A DNA stretch of 64,000 bases from an uncultured Verrucomicrobia subdivision 3 bacterium (lineage in GTDB: Bacteria; Verrucomicrobiota; Verrucomicrobiia; Limisphaerales; UBA11358): assembly GCA_903922735.1 (NCBI GenBank), contig CAIXUZ010000020.1:62001-126000 (forward strand), written 5' to 3'. The position numbers and the translations under genes were made by a program. How positions within the stretch are numbered: the first letter of the stretch is position 1; every line of letters begins with the position of its first letter. Below are positions 1 to 8,881 of the stretch, piece by piece. The notes under the pieces were generated by a model. That model had not been told where the DNA came from. It saw nothing but the letters and a program-made list of their open reading frames with translations, and searched no databases.

Positions 1-269
1 ATTTTACGTTTGTCTTGATGTGAGTTTTGGGTTGGTGATTTTGACTTTGTCGCCGGCCGTTCGGTTTGTCCAGTGTAATTCGGAATTGATGTTACCGGAA
101 AGCGCGGCGGAATGTTGCTTTGAAGCGAATATCTCAGAGATGAAATTTCACCGGCGGCAGCTGCCATTTGGGTGCCTGGACATCAATGATGTCCGCCGGC
201 TAAGGAACTGAAACGGGCGTCACCACCACCGCCCTTGCCCAGCGCTGATCCACGGTTCAATATTCCAGC

Positions 270-1178
270 GTGCAACCGCCACCCCTGCCGCACCCGGCAA
301 CGTCCGGCATCCGACAGATTCCCGTCCGTACCCGCCGTCAGGCGATGGACTGGAGTCTCGTCCTTGCCAGTCAGGGCATCGAACATACGATTGACCGGGA
401 CGACGCCACCGGCTGGATGTTGACCGTTACGGAAACCGACTTTGAGCCGGCAATGAAACAAATCTGCCAATACCGTTTGGAAAATCGCCACTGGCGCTGG
501 CAGCAGCCAGTCTTCCAGCCCGGTTTGATTTTCGACTGGCGTTGCTGCGGCTGGGTATTGCTGATTTTTTCCTTTTATGGCTGGAGCGCAGTTCGCGCTG
601 ATTTGCGGTTGACGGGCCGGATGGACGGAGTCGCGCTGGCGCAGGGTGAATGGTGGCGTTTGTTCACCGCCACCTGGCTGCATGCGGACGTTGCGCATCT
701 GGCGACGAACATGGTGTTTGGATTTTTGCTGGTCGGGCTGGTCATGGGCCGCTACGGCTCTGGGGTGGGTTTGCTCGCCGCCTATCTTGCGGGGGTGGCC
801 GGAAACCTCGCCGTCGCTTTGGTTTACGGTGAAAACCATCGGGGCCTTGGGGCGTCGGGCGTGGTGATGGGGGCGCTGGGTTTGCTGGCGATCCAGTCCG
901 TGGCCCTGCTGCCACGACCGCGCACCCATGCCTTCAAATATTTTGCCAGCGGCATTTTTGCCGGGGTGCTCTTGTTCGTGTTCCTGGGGACAAGTCCGGA
1001 GGCCGACGTGGTTGCCCACCTCGGCGGATTCATTGCGGGCCTGGTCCTCGGTTCGCTTCTGGCAACCTCACCCCGGCTAGCCCGTCGGCCACGGATGAAT
1101 CTCGCCGCCGTCGTCATGTTTGGTGTTCTCATCATTCTGCCGTGGTGGTGGGGACTAACGCACGCCGGTTCGCGGTGA
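270..1178 (+). CDS. rhomboid family intramembrane serine protease
   Basis: A 302-residue polytopic membrane protein. Rhomboids cut transmembrane helices within the bilayer using a Ser-His dyad. Seen: WLHADVAHLATN, which fits the conserved loop and helix 2; GASG with the nucleophile Ser near residue 196; and AHLGGF with the catalytic His near residue 249. About six hydrophobic helices follow a soluble N-terminal part of roughly 90 residues. The GTG start is preferred to the ATG at 345 because the segment TRRQAMDWSLVLASQG reads as one continuous domain across that ATG. Substrate unknown. It stands alone, followed by a small gene on the same strand. Confidence 0.9.
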   Translation: MQPPPLPHPATSGIRQIPVRTRRQAMDWSLVLASQGIEHTIDRDDATGWMLTVTETDFEPAMKQICQYRLENRHWRWQQPVFQPGLIFDWRCCGWVLLIFSFYGWSAVRADLRLTGRMDGVALAQGEWWRLFTATWLHADVAHLATNMVFGFLLVGLVMGRYGSGVGLLAAYLAGVAGNLAVALVYGENHRGLGASGVVMGALGLLAIQSVALLPRPRTHAFKYFASGIFAGVLLFVFLGTSPEADVVAHLGGFIAGLVLGSLLATSPRLARRPRMNLAAVVMFGVLIILPWWWGLTHAGSR

Positions 1179-1235
1179 ACGATAATTGGATTTGGCATGC
1201 TGGTTATGCCGGATTCTCTGTTACCTTGGCGGACT

Positions 1236-1454
1236 ATGAAAATCCTCATCGAAGACGTGGAATCCCTAAAATACTTCACCGGCGAAGGACTATGGGCCAA
1301 AAAAGTATCCGAAGCCCAGTGCTTCCCCGGAGCCAGCCTGGCCATGCAGGCGGCGAAACAAGCTCCCATCGGCAAATTCAATATTGTTGCCTTCATCTCC
1401 GAGAACAACCAGCTCATCAATCTTAACCATGGCCACGGCAAAGGCGTGGTGTGA
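1236..1454 (+). CDS. small conserved-looking protein of unknown function
   Basis: A 72-residue soluble protein beginning MKILIEDVESLKYFTGEG. It has no membrane segment and no motif I recognise. The ATG at 1236 is preferred to upstream TTG codons because the protein-like composition begins there. It lies 57 bp after the rhomboid gene on the same strand and could be co-transcribed. A GC-rich hairpin follows its stop codon. Function not assigned. Confidence 0.5.
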   Translation: MKILIEDVESLKYFTGEGLWAKKVSEAQCFPGASLAMQAAKQAPIGKFNIVAFISENNQLINLNHGHGKGVV

Positions 1455-1461
1455 ATTCGCG

Positions 1462-1491
1462 CCGCCCTCAGCCCGCGCGGCTGAGGGGCGG
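1462..1491 (+). terminator. GC-rich hairpin after the small gene
   Basis: CCGCCCTCAGCC pairs with GGCTGAGGGGCGG across a short CGCG loop, with one bulged G. No U-tract follows, so this may be a structured repeat rather than an intrinsic terminator. Its position 7 bp after a stop codon is the only support for a terminator role. Confidence 0.35.
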
Positions 1492-1602
1492 GTGATAGAA
1501 ACATTTCGTCAACCATGCTGGCGAGGTCATCAACCGCAAGTGGGAATGATCGTCCGCGATGCCCGGGATTCTCTGAGGCTGGTAGACTGGAAACTGGATC
1601 GG

Positions 1603-3267
1603 TTATTTCAGCAAATCGCCGAACGCGGGCAAAAGTTCGTATTTTTTCTGCCAAGGGGTATACATCAATCCGCGTACCTTGGGCGTCTGCTCCGCTAGTT
1701 TGAGCCAGCCTTTGACACTTTTGAGGTCATCGGCGTCGTAATAGCAGGCGACCAGCATGGCGAACCCTGCGTCGGCGAAAAACTTCAAACTCTCCGCCCT
1801 CGGCTCGCCGCCCCAGACGGCGATGGTCAGGTCTTTCGGGATGTGTTTCCATGAACCGGTGAAGTCGCCTTCGACGAGGTAGTAGTTGCCGTGGGCATTT
1901 TGGTTCGGGTCGAGCATGTCGCTCCAGATGAGTACTTCCACGCCGGGCATATATTTGCGAAGAATTTGTGTTTGCTTGGTGATGCACTCTCCCAGTACCT
2001 CGCCCATGTTGCGGTTGCCGCAGGCCGCGCAGGTGCCGCCCATGCGGATTTCGTCCATGTTCAGCAGCACATGTTTGGGGTGCAGCCGCTCCGCCAGCAG
2101 TTTGGCCTCGGCATCAAAGATCGCATACAATTCCGGCTCGGCCATGCAGACGCTGACTTGCCCCTTGCTGATCGCCAGCGAATGATACCAGCTCACCTGC
2201 AGCCGCGCGCCATCTTGAATGCGACTGCCCGGCGCCAGCTTCAGCGGTGGCGCGGTGCGGGCGATGTTGTAAGGCGTGTAGGCCGGATCAATGAGCGGCT
2301 CATAGTCGCGGCCTTCCGCGTAGGTCGTCGCCCCATCCGCGCTCTTGACGGTGACCGGGGTTCCGGGGCGGCGCAGGACGTTAAGCGGCCCCATTTCTTC
2401 CAGTGTCCAGTCGTCGAGCCAGAACTTTCCGGATTTGCCGCCCCAAACGCCGGCGTAGAGGCGCACCGTGTCAAAGGTGGCGCTGTTGAAAAGAAACTGG
2501 ATTTTTTTCCAGTCACTGGTCGGCGGCAGCGAGGGTTTTAGCGAGGCGATGGAGCGATCCTGGTTGAGCACGGAAATCGCGAAGGCTTCGGCGGGCTGCA
2601 GATTCTCAGTCTTCACCCATACGCTGACGCGGTAGCAGCGGTGCGGCTGGACGTGGACTTCCTGCATGACGCGTCCGTGGCCGTGCGGTTTGGCGGTGAA
2701 GTTCTCCATCCGCAGCGATGCCTTGCCGCCGTGTTTCACCTCCGTATCGACAAAGCTGACCACCCCCGGCTGGTCGTGAAAACTGAATTTATTGAAACGA
2801 TTCCCCTGAAATTCCTCAAAGCCGCCATTGAGGATGCGGGCTGAGGCATCCGGCACCAGTTGCGCCGACCGGCCCTGCACCAGAAACGGCGCATCTGTGA
2901 CCGGCAGGCCCTCGGCCAGATTTTTATTGTGACGCAGCACCGTGCTGCCATAGCCGACGGCGAAGCCGGCGGGGATCAATTCGATCTTGAGGCGTTCGCA
3001 GGTGCGCTGCACCTCGTCGAGCCGCCGGGAAAAGGCCGCCGTCGCGGTCGACAGCGAATCCATGCCGCAGGAGATGACCGCGCCGTTGATGCCATGCGCC
3101 GCGCCTGATTCCAGCACCTTGGTGATCTCGGCGACGTCATTATCGGCATTCAGATTCCAGCCGAAGATCCAGACCCAGCGGTCGGAATAATTGTTAGCCG
3201 ACGCTGCATATCCGGCGCAGGTGGTGCAAAGCAGCAACAGGCAGCAGATTTTTTTCATGCAGGTCAT
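1603..3267 (-). CDS. exported GH20-like glycoside hydrolase with internal carbohydrate-binding-like domain
   Basis: A 554-residue protein with a Sec signal peptide (MKKICCLLLLCTTCAGYA, possibly starting at the second Met). The first ~110 residues look like the start of a TIM barrel. A beta-sandwich resembling the CBM4/9 type (NGGFEEF through FWLDDWTLEEM) interrupts it at roughly residues 145-270. The barrel resumes with LLNMDEIRMGG, where adjacent Asp-Glu resembles the catalytic pair of family 20 beta-hexosaminidases, and with CAACG and VEVLIWSDML. A periplasmic or extracellular role on amino-sugar glycans is inferred. Family placement is moderate; a broader (beta/alpha)8 hydrolase is possible. 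It is convergent with the upstream small gene. Confidence 0.6.
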   Translation of the reverse strand: MTCMKKICCLLLLCTTCAGYAASANNYSDRWVWIFGWNLNADNDVAEITKVLESGAAHGINGAVISCGMDSLSTATAAFSRRLDEVQRTCERLKIELIPAGFAVGYGSTVLRHNKNLAEGLPVTDAPFLVQGRSAQLVPDASARILNGGFEEFQGNRFNKFSFHDQPGVVSFVDTEVKHGGKASLRMENFTAKPHGHGRVMQEVHVQPHRCYRVSVWVKTENLQPAEAFAISVLNQDRSIASLKPSLPPTSDWKKIQFLFNSATFDTVRLYAGVWGGKSGKFWLDDWTLEEMGPLNVLRRPGTPVTVKSADGATTYAEGRDYEPLIDPAYTPYNIARTAPPLKLAPGSRIQDGARLQVSWYHSLAISKGQVSVCMAEPELYAIFDAEAKLLAERLHPKHVLLNMDEIRMGGTCAACGNRNMGEVLGECITKQTQILRKYMPGVEVLIWSDMLDPNQNAHGNYYLVEGDFTGSWKHIPKDLTIAVWGGEPRAESLKFFADAGFAMLVACYYDADDLKSVKGWLKLAEQTPKVRGLMYTPWQKKYELLPAFGDLLK

Positions 3268-3770
3268 GATGCAGCTTCAATCAAATTCTGGCCACCGGAA
3301 TTTTCAGACCGGCTCTAAAGGAATTCGCGGTTTCTCACAGAATTAAAACCGCCGTCCTTGCTCTGGTCGCGAATGGAAAAAATCCGAAGATGTGGTAACT
3401 TTCATCAGGCCACCGTGGCTTAGGCTGTCAGCGGACTTCCCGGTCAGCGGGCCATTCATGAGCCGTTGTGGCATTTATCAGGCGCGGGTGTGATGCCCGC
3501 GCCATATTCTTTATCCCCGGGGCTTGGCGGTGACGATATCCATCCCCGGCCTGAGTTGAAGCCTGGGAGTTATGGGTTTGAATTGCGCTTCGCCAGCGCC
3601 GGCATCATTGCGCCGCAAACTTGCTTCATGGCAACGACTGCGGTATTTATGGTCGGGTGAAGTCCGTGAATTACCAGGCCGTGGAACAACCGGAGGCGCA
3701 CCGCCGCAGATCGTCGGTGCGGCCGGTCGGGCGCGGTTCTTTCGGGTATCGCCGGGCTTAAGCTTCACCC
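3268..3770. other. 500-bp spacer without a recognisable gene
   Basis: Short frames exist on both strands, but none has protein-like content or a plausible start. It separates the start of the minus-strand GH20-like gene from the plus-strand VOC gene, so it should contain divergent promoters. I could not pick out a convincing -35/-10 pair or hairpin terminator. Confidence 0.5.
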
Positions 3771-4166
3771 ATGAACCAGGTCACAAAACTATTGCACACG
3801 CGTTATCGCGTGAATGATTTGGAGCGCACCGTGGCTTTTTACCGGGATGTCCTCGGCTTGCGGGAAATCAAGCGGCACCGATCGCCGCGCGGCTCGGAAC
3901 TCGTCTTTCTGCAAACGCCCGGCAGCGAGGAGCTGATTGAAATCACCTGTTTCCCCGGCAGCGGCCCGGTGCAAGTGCAGCCCGACCTCACGCATCTGGC
4001 GTTCGAGGTGGCGAGTCTTGAGGCGTTCGGCCAGCACCTTGCCGCGCAGGGCCTGAAATATTCCGACGGGCCGACCACCAGTTCCAGCGGCACGACCTTT
4101 GCCTTCATTGATGCGCCGGAAGGCTACGAAATTGAACTCATCCAAAAGGTCAAAGGCGGCGGCTGA
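3771..4166 (+). CDS. VOC-fold protein, lactoylglutathione-lyase-like
   Basis: A 131-residue vicinal-oxygen-chelate protein with two beta-alpha-beta-beta-beta repeats. Seen: LLHTRYRVNDLERTVAFYRD, where His is the first metal ligand; a Glu in EEIEI-type strand context (ELIEITCF); THLAFEV; and the closing EGYEIELIQ with the last Glu ligand. The length equals single-chain glyoxalase I enzymes. Metal binding and a role in methylglyoxal detoxification are possible, but the VOC family is broad and substrate cannot be read from sequence. The PfkB gene follows after 45 bp containing a 7-bp repeat array. Confidence 0.85.
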   Translation: MNQVTKLLHTRYRVNDLERTVAFYRDVLGLREIKRHRSPRGSELVFLQTPGSEELIEITCFPGSGPVQVQPDLTHLAFEVASLEAFGQHLAAQGLKYSDGPTTSSSGTTFAFIDAPEGYEIELIQKVKGGG

Positions 4167-4175
4167 TTTCCCCCC

Positions 4176-4203
4176 AACTTCCAACTCCTAACTCCCAACT
4201 CCT
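4176..4203. repeat. heptanucleotide array (AACTYCY)4
   Basis: Four consecutive 7-bp units: AACTTCC, AACTCCT, AACTCCC, AACTCCT. The array lies between the VOC and PfkB genes and ends 8 bp before the PfkB ATG, so it occupies the ribosome-binding region. It is the first of many 7-bp-period arrays in this window. Confidence 0.9.
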
Positions 4204-4211
4204 AAAATAAA

Positions 4212-5111
4212 ATGAGCGTCCTCATCGTCGGTTCCACTGCCCTTGATTCCATCAAAACCCCCACCCGGGAAAACCCGCGCCTGCTCGGCGGCTCCGCCAG
4301 CCATGCCGCCGTGGCGGCGAGTTTTTTTTCGTCGGTGAAACTGGTCGGCGTGGTCGGCGAGGATTTTCCCAAGAAATATATCCAGCTTTACCAGCGGCAC
4401 AAAATCGACTTGAGCGGCCTCCAGATTCTGCCTGGCAAAACCTTCCACTGGTCGGGGGAATACGAGCTGAACATGAACAACCGCCGCACGCTGGCGACGG
4501 AACTCGGCGTGTTCGAAACCTTCAATCCCACGCTGCCCCGGGCGCATCAGCAGACGCAGTTCGTGCTGCTCGCCAACATCGCTCCGGCGCTCCAGCACCA
4601 CGTTCTGGACCAGATGCGCAAGCCGAAGTTTGTCGTGGCCGACACGATGGATCTGTGGCTGAACATCGCGATGAAAGATTTGTTGAAACTGCTCCCGCGT
4701 GTGGATGGCTTTGTGCTCAACGACAGCGAGGCGGCGCAGCTGACGCAGGCGGACAACCTGTTCGTGGCGTTGAAGAAAATCCATAAGCTGGGGCCGAAAT
4801 ACGTCATCATCAAAAAAGGTTCGCACGGCTCGGTGCTGTCCGGGCCGAAAGGTGTTTTCATCTGCCCGGCGTATCCGCTGCACACCGTCGAGGATCCGAC
4901 TGGTGCGGGCGATTCCTTCGTCGGCGGCATGATGGGATATCTGGCCGCGGCCAAAGGTTCGGTGGACGCGAACATCCGCCGCGCGATGGTCTATGGGAGT
5001 GTCACCGCCTCGTTTTGCTGCGAAGGTTTTGGGCTCACCGCCACCACCCGGACCAAGCGCGCCGATATTGAAAAGCGCGTGAAGGAGCTGGAAAAGCTGA
5101 CCAAATTCTGA
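4212..5111 (+). CDS. PfkB/ribokinase family sugar or nucleoside kinase
   Basis: A 299-residue cytosolic kinase. The N-terminal PfkB region has LGGSASHAAVAAS. The C-terminal signature DPTGAGDSFVGGMMG near residue 225 supplies the catalytic Asp and anion hole. KKGSHGSVL is the usual strand before it. This family phosphorylates a hydroxymethyl group of sugars or nucleosides using ATP; substrate not deducible. The chain is full length for the family. The start ATG lies just after the 7-bp repeat array. Confidence 0.9.
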   Translation: MSVLIVGSTALDSIKTPTRENPRLLGGSASHAAVAASFFSSVKLVGVVGEDFPKKYIQLYQRHKIDLSGLQILPGKTFHWSGEYELNMNNRRTLATELGVFETFNPTLPRAHQQTQFVLLANIAPALQHHVLDQMRKPKFVVADTMDLWLNIAMKDLLKLLPRVDGFVLNDSEAAQLTQADNLFVALKKIHKLGPKYVIIKKGSHGSVLSGPKGVFICPAYPLHTVEDPTGAGDSFVGGMMGYLAAAKGSVDANIRRAMVYGSVTASFCCEGFGLTATTRTKRADIEKRVKELEKLTKF

Positions 5112-5140
5112 TTCGCGATTTACGCGCGTAAAGCGTCAAT

Positions 5141-5275
5141 TCACGCCACAAAGTTCGGCTCGAACACCGGGCCGAGCTGGTGTTTGCGGAGCAGTTCGCA
5201 GAATTTGGCGATGGCGCGCTTTTCGTCCTCGCCGAGATGGAAGTGGATGTGCCACTCAAAATAATCGCGCGACAA
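5141..5275 (-). pseudogene. short conserved-looking 3' gene fragment
   Basis: This minus-strand frame encodes about 44 residues of protein-like sequence, DYFEWHIHFHLGEDEK followed by AIAKFCELLRKHQLGP, ending at a TGA. A TTG at 5275 could start it. Upstream in the same frame the sequence becomes repeat DNA (CGTAGTC-type units and the AAGACGCCAAGACC motif), not protein. It is either a very small gene or the surviving 3' end of a gene cut off by repeat insertion. Family not recognised. Confidence 0.35.
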
Positions 5276-5624
5276 ATCGCGACATGGCTTGTGGTTGTGG
5301 TCTCCAGTCTCGGTTCTCTGTGGAGTCCGTAGTCCCGTAGTCTGATCTTTGGCCTCCAATCTTCCCTTGGTCTTGGCGTCTTGGCGGTTTAAAACCAATT
5401 TTCGAAGTGGTCGGAAAAAAGGCGATCAAACGCGTTGGCCGGGCCATTCCAAACCTCGCATCAGCGTTTGGACTGCGCGTGCTTCAGTACCGCTTTGGGG
5501 TGTGAGGTGATGCCCGGGTATACCCGGTTGGGTTGTGTTTCTATTTCGGAGTTCGAGCTAAATATGCCCGGCGAATTTCAGATCCGGTTCTTCTTGAGCA
5601 TTCGCTATGTGTCTAGCTACACCC
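5276..5624. other. spacer with degenerate short repeats
   Basis: The left part contains GTAGTCC/CGTAGTC units and GGTCTTGGCGTCTTGGCGG, both of which recur in other spacers of this window (near 10.8 kb and 55.3 kb). The remainder up to the end of the TPR gene shows no gene that I can support. Confidence 0.5.
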
Positions 5625-6848
5625 TTATTGCTGGTGGGGCGGACCGTGTTTCAAGCCGATGTTCTGTTCGTAAACGCCGAGTTTCACCTTCGGCGTCTCT
5701 TTTTTGACTGCGTATTCCTGCCGGAGGCGCGCCAATCGTCGTTGCGCAATCTCCGCGACGGGCTGGTCGGGAAAATCTTCGACAATCTTTTGCAGCGTGG
5801 CGGTTGCCGTTGCCACGTCGGCGCCAAGCTCGATTTGAAAATTTGCCAGTTGATTCAGCCAGCCGGCGATTTGCTTCGGCGTATGCCGGGTTTCGTTGAT
5901 CAGCTGTTCCAGCTCCAGCGTTGCCAGATCGAGCCGCTTGAAATCCCGCGCGTAAATCACCGCCAGTTTCTCGCGCACGTCCGCGTCATGCGGATGCTGC
6001 TCCAGATGCTTCACGTAAACCGCCGCCAGCTTGCCCGGCTCGATTTCCTTCGGACGCAGAAATTCCGTCGAGTCCAGCAAGCCGATGTTCTGCACCCCCT
6101 CGGGCACGGCGATGGGCTGCCGGTCGTGATGCTCCAGCAGGATTTTTTCCGTCTCGCCCAGATGCGCCAGCCGCTGCTCGGCGTGCAGGGCAAATTCCGT
6201 TTCCGGAAACCGCTCGGCAATTTTTTGAAGCGCCCGCCGCGCGGAATCCACATCGGCGGCCTTCTTCAAATGCCAGTCCGCCAGCTGGGTCAACGCCGCG
6301 ACCACCTGCCGGTCGGGCGCGTTCGGCGAATCGCAGAAATGGTTCAGGGTGTTTTCGGCGCCGGGCAGGTCGTTCATGTCCTCGGTCTGGATGTTCGCCA
6401 GCAGCAGGAAGCCTTCGAAATCGGCGGGGAATTTTGCGAGCTGCTCGCGGATGGCGACGATGGCCTCCAGCGGATGATTCGATTTCCGCCTTGCCAGCGC
6501 CATGGAATAAGCCGGCTTGGGCTCCGGCGGTTCGCTGCCGCCGTCAAAGATGGAAGTGAGCGGCTGGGTGATCAGGTCCAGAATGGCATTCCGCCAGATG
6601 ACGTTGATGACCATGGACAATGCGCCGGTCAATCCCAGCCCGAATACCGCGTCCAGCCCGCCCCGGCCAAAGGCTGGCACTGCCACGGCCAGTTCAAACC
6701 ACACCACCGCCACGGTTAGCAGCCATTTGAAAATCAGCCGCCCCGGATCCTCGCTGTTTTTCAGTGAACGCCAGAACAGCCAGCCGATAAAGCCCAGTCC
6801 GAATAGCGACAGGGAGATGTTCAGCACCAGATGCAGCGCGTGGCTCAT
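5625..6848 (-). CDS. inner-membrane tetratricopeptide-repeat protein
   Basis: A 407-residue protein. Three hydrophobic segments lie in the first ~105 residues (around 8-28, 42-62 and 70-92). An amphipathic helical repeat region follows to the C-terminus, with TPR-like units such as PAYSMALARRKSNHPLEAI, AENTLNHFCDSP and KHLEQHPHDADVREKLA. TPR arrays bind proteins, so a membrane-anchored scaffold facing the cytoplasm or periplasm is inferred. No catalytic motif is visible. It lies downstream of, and on the same strand as, the ETF operon, but a strong terminator separates them. Confidence 0.75.
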   Translation of the reverse strand: MSHALHLVLNISLSLFGLGFIGWLFWRSLKNSEDPGRLIFKWLLTVAVVWFELAVAVPAFGRGGLDAVFGLGLTGALSMVINVIWRNAILDLITQPLTSIFDGGSEPPEPKPAYSMALARRKSNHPLEAIVAIREQLAKFPADFEGFLLLANIQTEDMNDLPGAENTLNHFCDSPNAPDRQVVAALTQLADWHLKKAADVDSARRALQKIAERFPETEFALHAEQRLAHLGETEKILLEHHDRQPIAVPEGVQNIGLLDSTEFLRPKEIEPGKLAAVYVKHLEQHPHDADVREKLAVIYARDFKRLDLATLELEQLINETRHTPKQIAGWLNQLANFQIELGADVATATATLQKIVEDFPDQPVAEIAQRRLARLRQEYAVKKETPKVKLGVYEQNIGLKHGPPHQQ

Positions 6849-6918
6849 GGTTTTTGGAAAAGCTCAATCCACCCGTCCGCCGGCGCAAGCAAATTCCCGC
6901 CCGGCGGAAATGTCTTCC

Positions 6919-6959
6919 GAAAAAGAAAACCGCCGTTTTTGCGCGCGGCAAAACGGCGG
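6919..6959 (-). terminator. Rho-independent terminator of the acd-ETF operon
   Basis: Read on the minus strand, CCGCCGTTTTGC pairs with GCAAAAACGGCGG, followed directly by TTTTCTTTTT. Strong stem plus U-tract, starting about 22 bp after the etfA stop codon, makes a classical intrinsic terminator for the minus-strand operon. Confidence 0.85.
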
Positions 6960-6980
6960 CAGCAAGTTTCGTTGAAGTTA

Positions 6981-8024
6981 TCAGGCAGCCGCGCCCGCCG
7001 CCAGCAGGTCGTTCACCTTGGCAACCACCGCAAACGCATCAGCCACATAAAGCACATCGGCCTTGCCGCGCGCCCACCCGCAGTTCGGGTCGAGGCTGAT
7101 GGCGCGGCGCTCGTTGATGAAACGCCAGCCAACGGTATGCGGCTCTTCGCCGTGACAGCAGGTGCTCAAGCCTTTCGCATGGCGCGGCGTCGCCCCGGTC
7201 TGGCCGATCTGGTTTAGATGCGACAGGAACGGCAGCACCGCCTGGCCTTCGCCGCCCAAGTCCACCAGCGACTTGCTGCTGCCCAGCGAGGCGCGCGATT
7301 GTTTTAGGAAGCCGAGTATCAACTTTTCCGCCTCTGGCACATGCGTCTGGCCGTCGGCCTGTTTCTTCGTCCAGCCCGCGCCGGTCACGAACAGCAATTG
7401 CGCGTCTGGCCGGATGGTTTGCGCGTCCGCCTTCGGCTCGCGCACGCCGACCACCGTCGTGCGTTTGGCAGCATCGGTGAGATTCACCGGAACCATTTCG
7501 ACCGCCGCCGTGCCTGCGCCGCAATCGCACGCGCTCTGGCTGCCGGGATCAATGCCGAGAATCCACGGACGTTGCGTGCGCGTCTGCGAACTCTCCATGC
7601 GCTGGCGGTAATACCAGCGGTTCACGGAAATTTTTCCATCGGCCGCTGCTGTGCCGGTGACATGTGTGTCTGTCCGCCCGCCGAGCCGTTGCGCGACCCC
7701 GGGCAACACTCGCGCCCAGCGCGATGTCGCTGGTGCCACGACCACCGTGGCCTGCGCCGCTTTGCTGATGGCTTCTGCCGCCGCCGCGTCCGTGCCATAG
7801 CGCGGCTGGGTAAATTCTGCGCCGGTGACACCGAAATATTTCGTTGCCGGACAAGCCGCGATGGAGTTCGCCGCCGCTTGGACATTGTCGCCGATCAGGC
7901 CCACGATGAGCTTGGAACCGGTGAGAGATTTGTGCAGCGTCGCCGCCGCGTGCAAGGCTTCGCGCACCGGCTTGGCGAGCGATCCGTCATTTTCCGTGTG
8001 GGCAAGAACAAGAATCGTTTCCAT
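6981..8024 (-). CDS. etfA: electron transfer flavoprotein alpha subunit
   Basis: A 347-residue EtfA-like protein. ETF is a soluble FAD/AMP heterodimer that takes electrons from acyl-CoA dehydrogenases and passes them to ETF:quinone oxidoreductase. The N-terminal nucleotide-binding fold begins METILVLAHTENDGSL. The C-terminal FAD domain carries GAGWTKK and LGSSKSLVDLG, the latter replacing the usual GxSRxxVDxG. HTVGWRFINERR and NPNCGWARGKADVLYVADA replace the usual SGAIQHxAG and NxDPxAPIF segments, so this is a divergent ETF alpha. Last gene of a four-gene operon, 42 bp after etfB. Confidence 0.8.
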   Translation of the reverse strand: METILVLAHTENDGSLAKPVREALHAAATLHKSLTGSKLIVGLIGDNVQAAANSIAACPATKYFGVTGAEFTQPRYGTDAAAAEAISKAAQATVVVAPATSRWARVLPGVAQRLGGRTDTHVTGTAAADGKISVNRWYYRQRMESSQTRTQRPWILGIDPGSQSACDCGAGTAAVEMVPVNLTDAAKRTTVVGVREPKADAQTIRPDAQLLFVTGAGWTKKQADGQTHVPEAEKLILGFLKQSRASLGSSKSLVDLGGEGQAVLPFLSHLNQIGQTGATPRHAKGLSTCCHGEEPHTVGWRFINERRAISLDPNCGWARGKADVLYVADAFAVVAKVNDLLAAGAAA

Positions 8025-8066
8025 ATCAGTAAGTTTTTTTCGCGTATTTTGTGTATTTCGTGGTTG

Positions 8067-8876
8067 TTACTTCTTGATCCACTCGACGATTTCCTTGGCG
8101 ATATCGTCCGCCGATTTGTCCTTCACGATTTGGGTTTCGCGCAGTTGTTTCGGCAGTGCCACGCTGGCGAACGCCAGACCTTCACCGGCCAATTTCACGG
8201 GCTTGGCCTTTTGCAAGGCCGGCATCACCGTGCGCATGTTGACCATGCCCACCTGCGGATTGTTTTTCGGCTCCGGCAAATTGCCCGTGGCCCAGCCGAG
8301 CAAGGCTGGTGCGCCCGCGCATTTTGAGACCTGATGTTTGCCGCCTTCGATGCGTTCCAGAATTTCCAGCGAGCCATCCGCGTTCACCGTGAGCTGATCC
8401 ACGCCTTGAAACTGGTCTGTGATGCCGAGGCGTTCGCCGACGATTTGCATCGTCGCGCCCGCGCCGCGCGAGGCGGATTCCCAGCCGCCGAAAACGAGCA
8501 GCTTGGATTTATCGAGGCCCGGAATCGCGGCGATGGCGTCGGCTAGCGCCGCCGCCGTTTCGGTCGCATCGGTGAAGCCGCTGGCCGGACCGTCGAGGGC
8601 GACGAGTTCGAACGGCACTTTTTGCGCGACGGTCATCATCACCTGCTGGAGCTTGGCTTTCGGGCCGAGCGCGACCAGCCAGACTTTGCTGCCAGGCGTG
8701 TTCTTGGCGAGATTCGCCGCCTCAAACAGCGCGTGTCCCGCCCACGGGTCAAGGACGGCGGGCAGCATCATTTCATTTTTCAGCGACGGCCCAGTGGGCG
8801 CGGCGACGGGTTCCAGTGTCTGCAGCGGATCAGGAACGATGCTGCCGCAAACCACGATTTGGTAGGCTGTGCTCAT
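8067..8876 (-). CDS. etfB: electron transfer flavoprotein beta subunit
   Basis: A 269-residue EtfB-like protein starting MSTAYQIVVCGSIVPDP; the frame stays open upstream but that part is the shadow of the next gene. It has the AMP-binding fold features: AVLDPWAGHALFEAANLA, VWLVALGPKA, and LLVFGGWESASRGAGATMQIVG in place of the usual GxQAxD/Q signature. It pairs with EtfA to hold one FAD and one AMP. The start lies 5 bp after the stop of the ETF:quinone oxidoreductase gene, so translation is probably coupled. Confidence 0.85.
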   Translation of the reverse strand: MSTAYQIVVCGSIVPDPLQTLEPVAAPTGPSLKNEMMLPAVLDPWAGHALFEAANLAKNTPGSKVWLVALGPKAKLQQVMMTVAQKVPFELVALDGPASGFTDATETAAALADAIAAIPGLDKSKLLVFGGWESASRGAGATMQIVGERLGITDQFQGVDQLTVNADGSLEILERIEGGKHQVSKCAGAPALLGWATGNLPEPKNNPQVGMVNMRTVMPALQKAKPVKLAGEGLAFASVALPKQLRETQIVKDKSADDIAKEIVEWIKK

Positions 8877-8881
8877 AAAAG

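Noticed and set aside
5435..6719. Plus-strand frames (90 and 370 residues) across the TPR gene
   Set aside because: Antisense shadows; the minus-strand protein has clear membrane helices and TPR periodicity.
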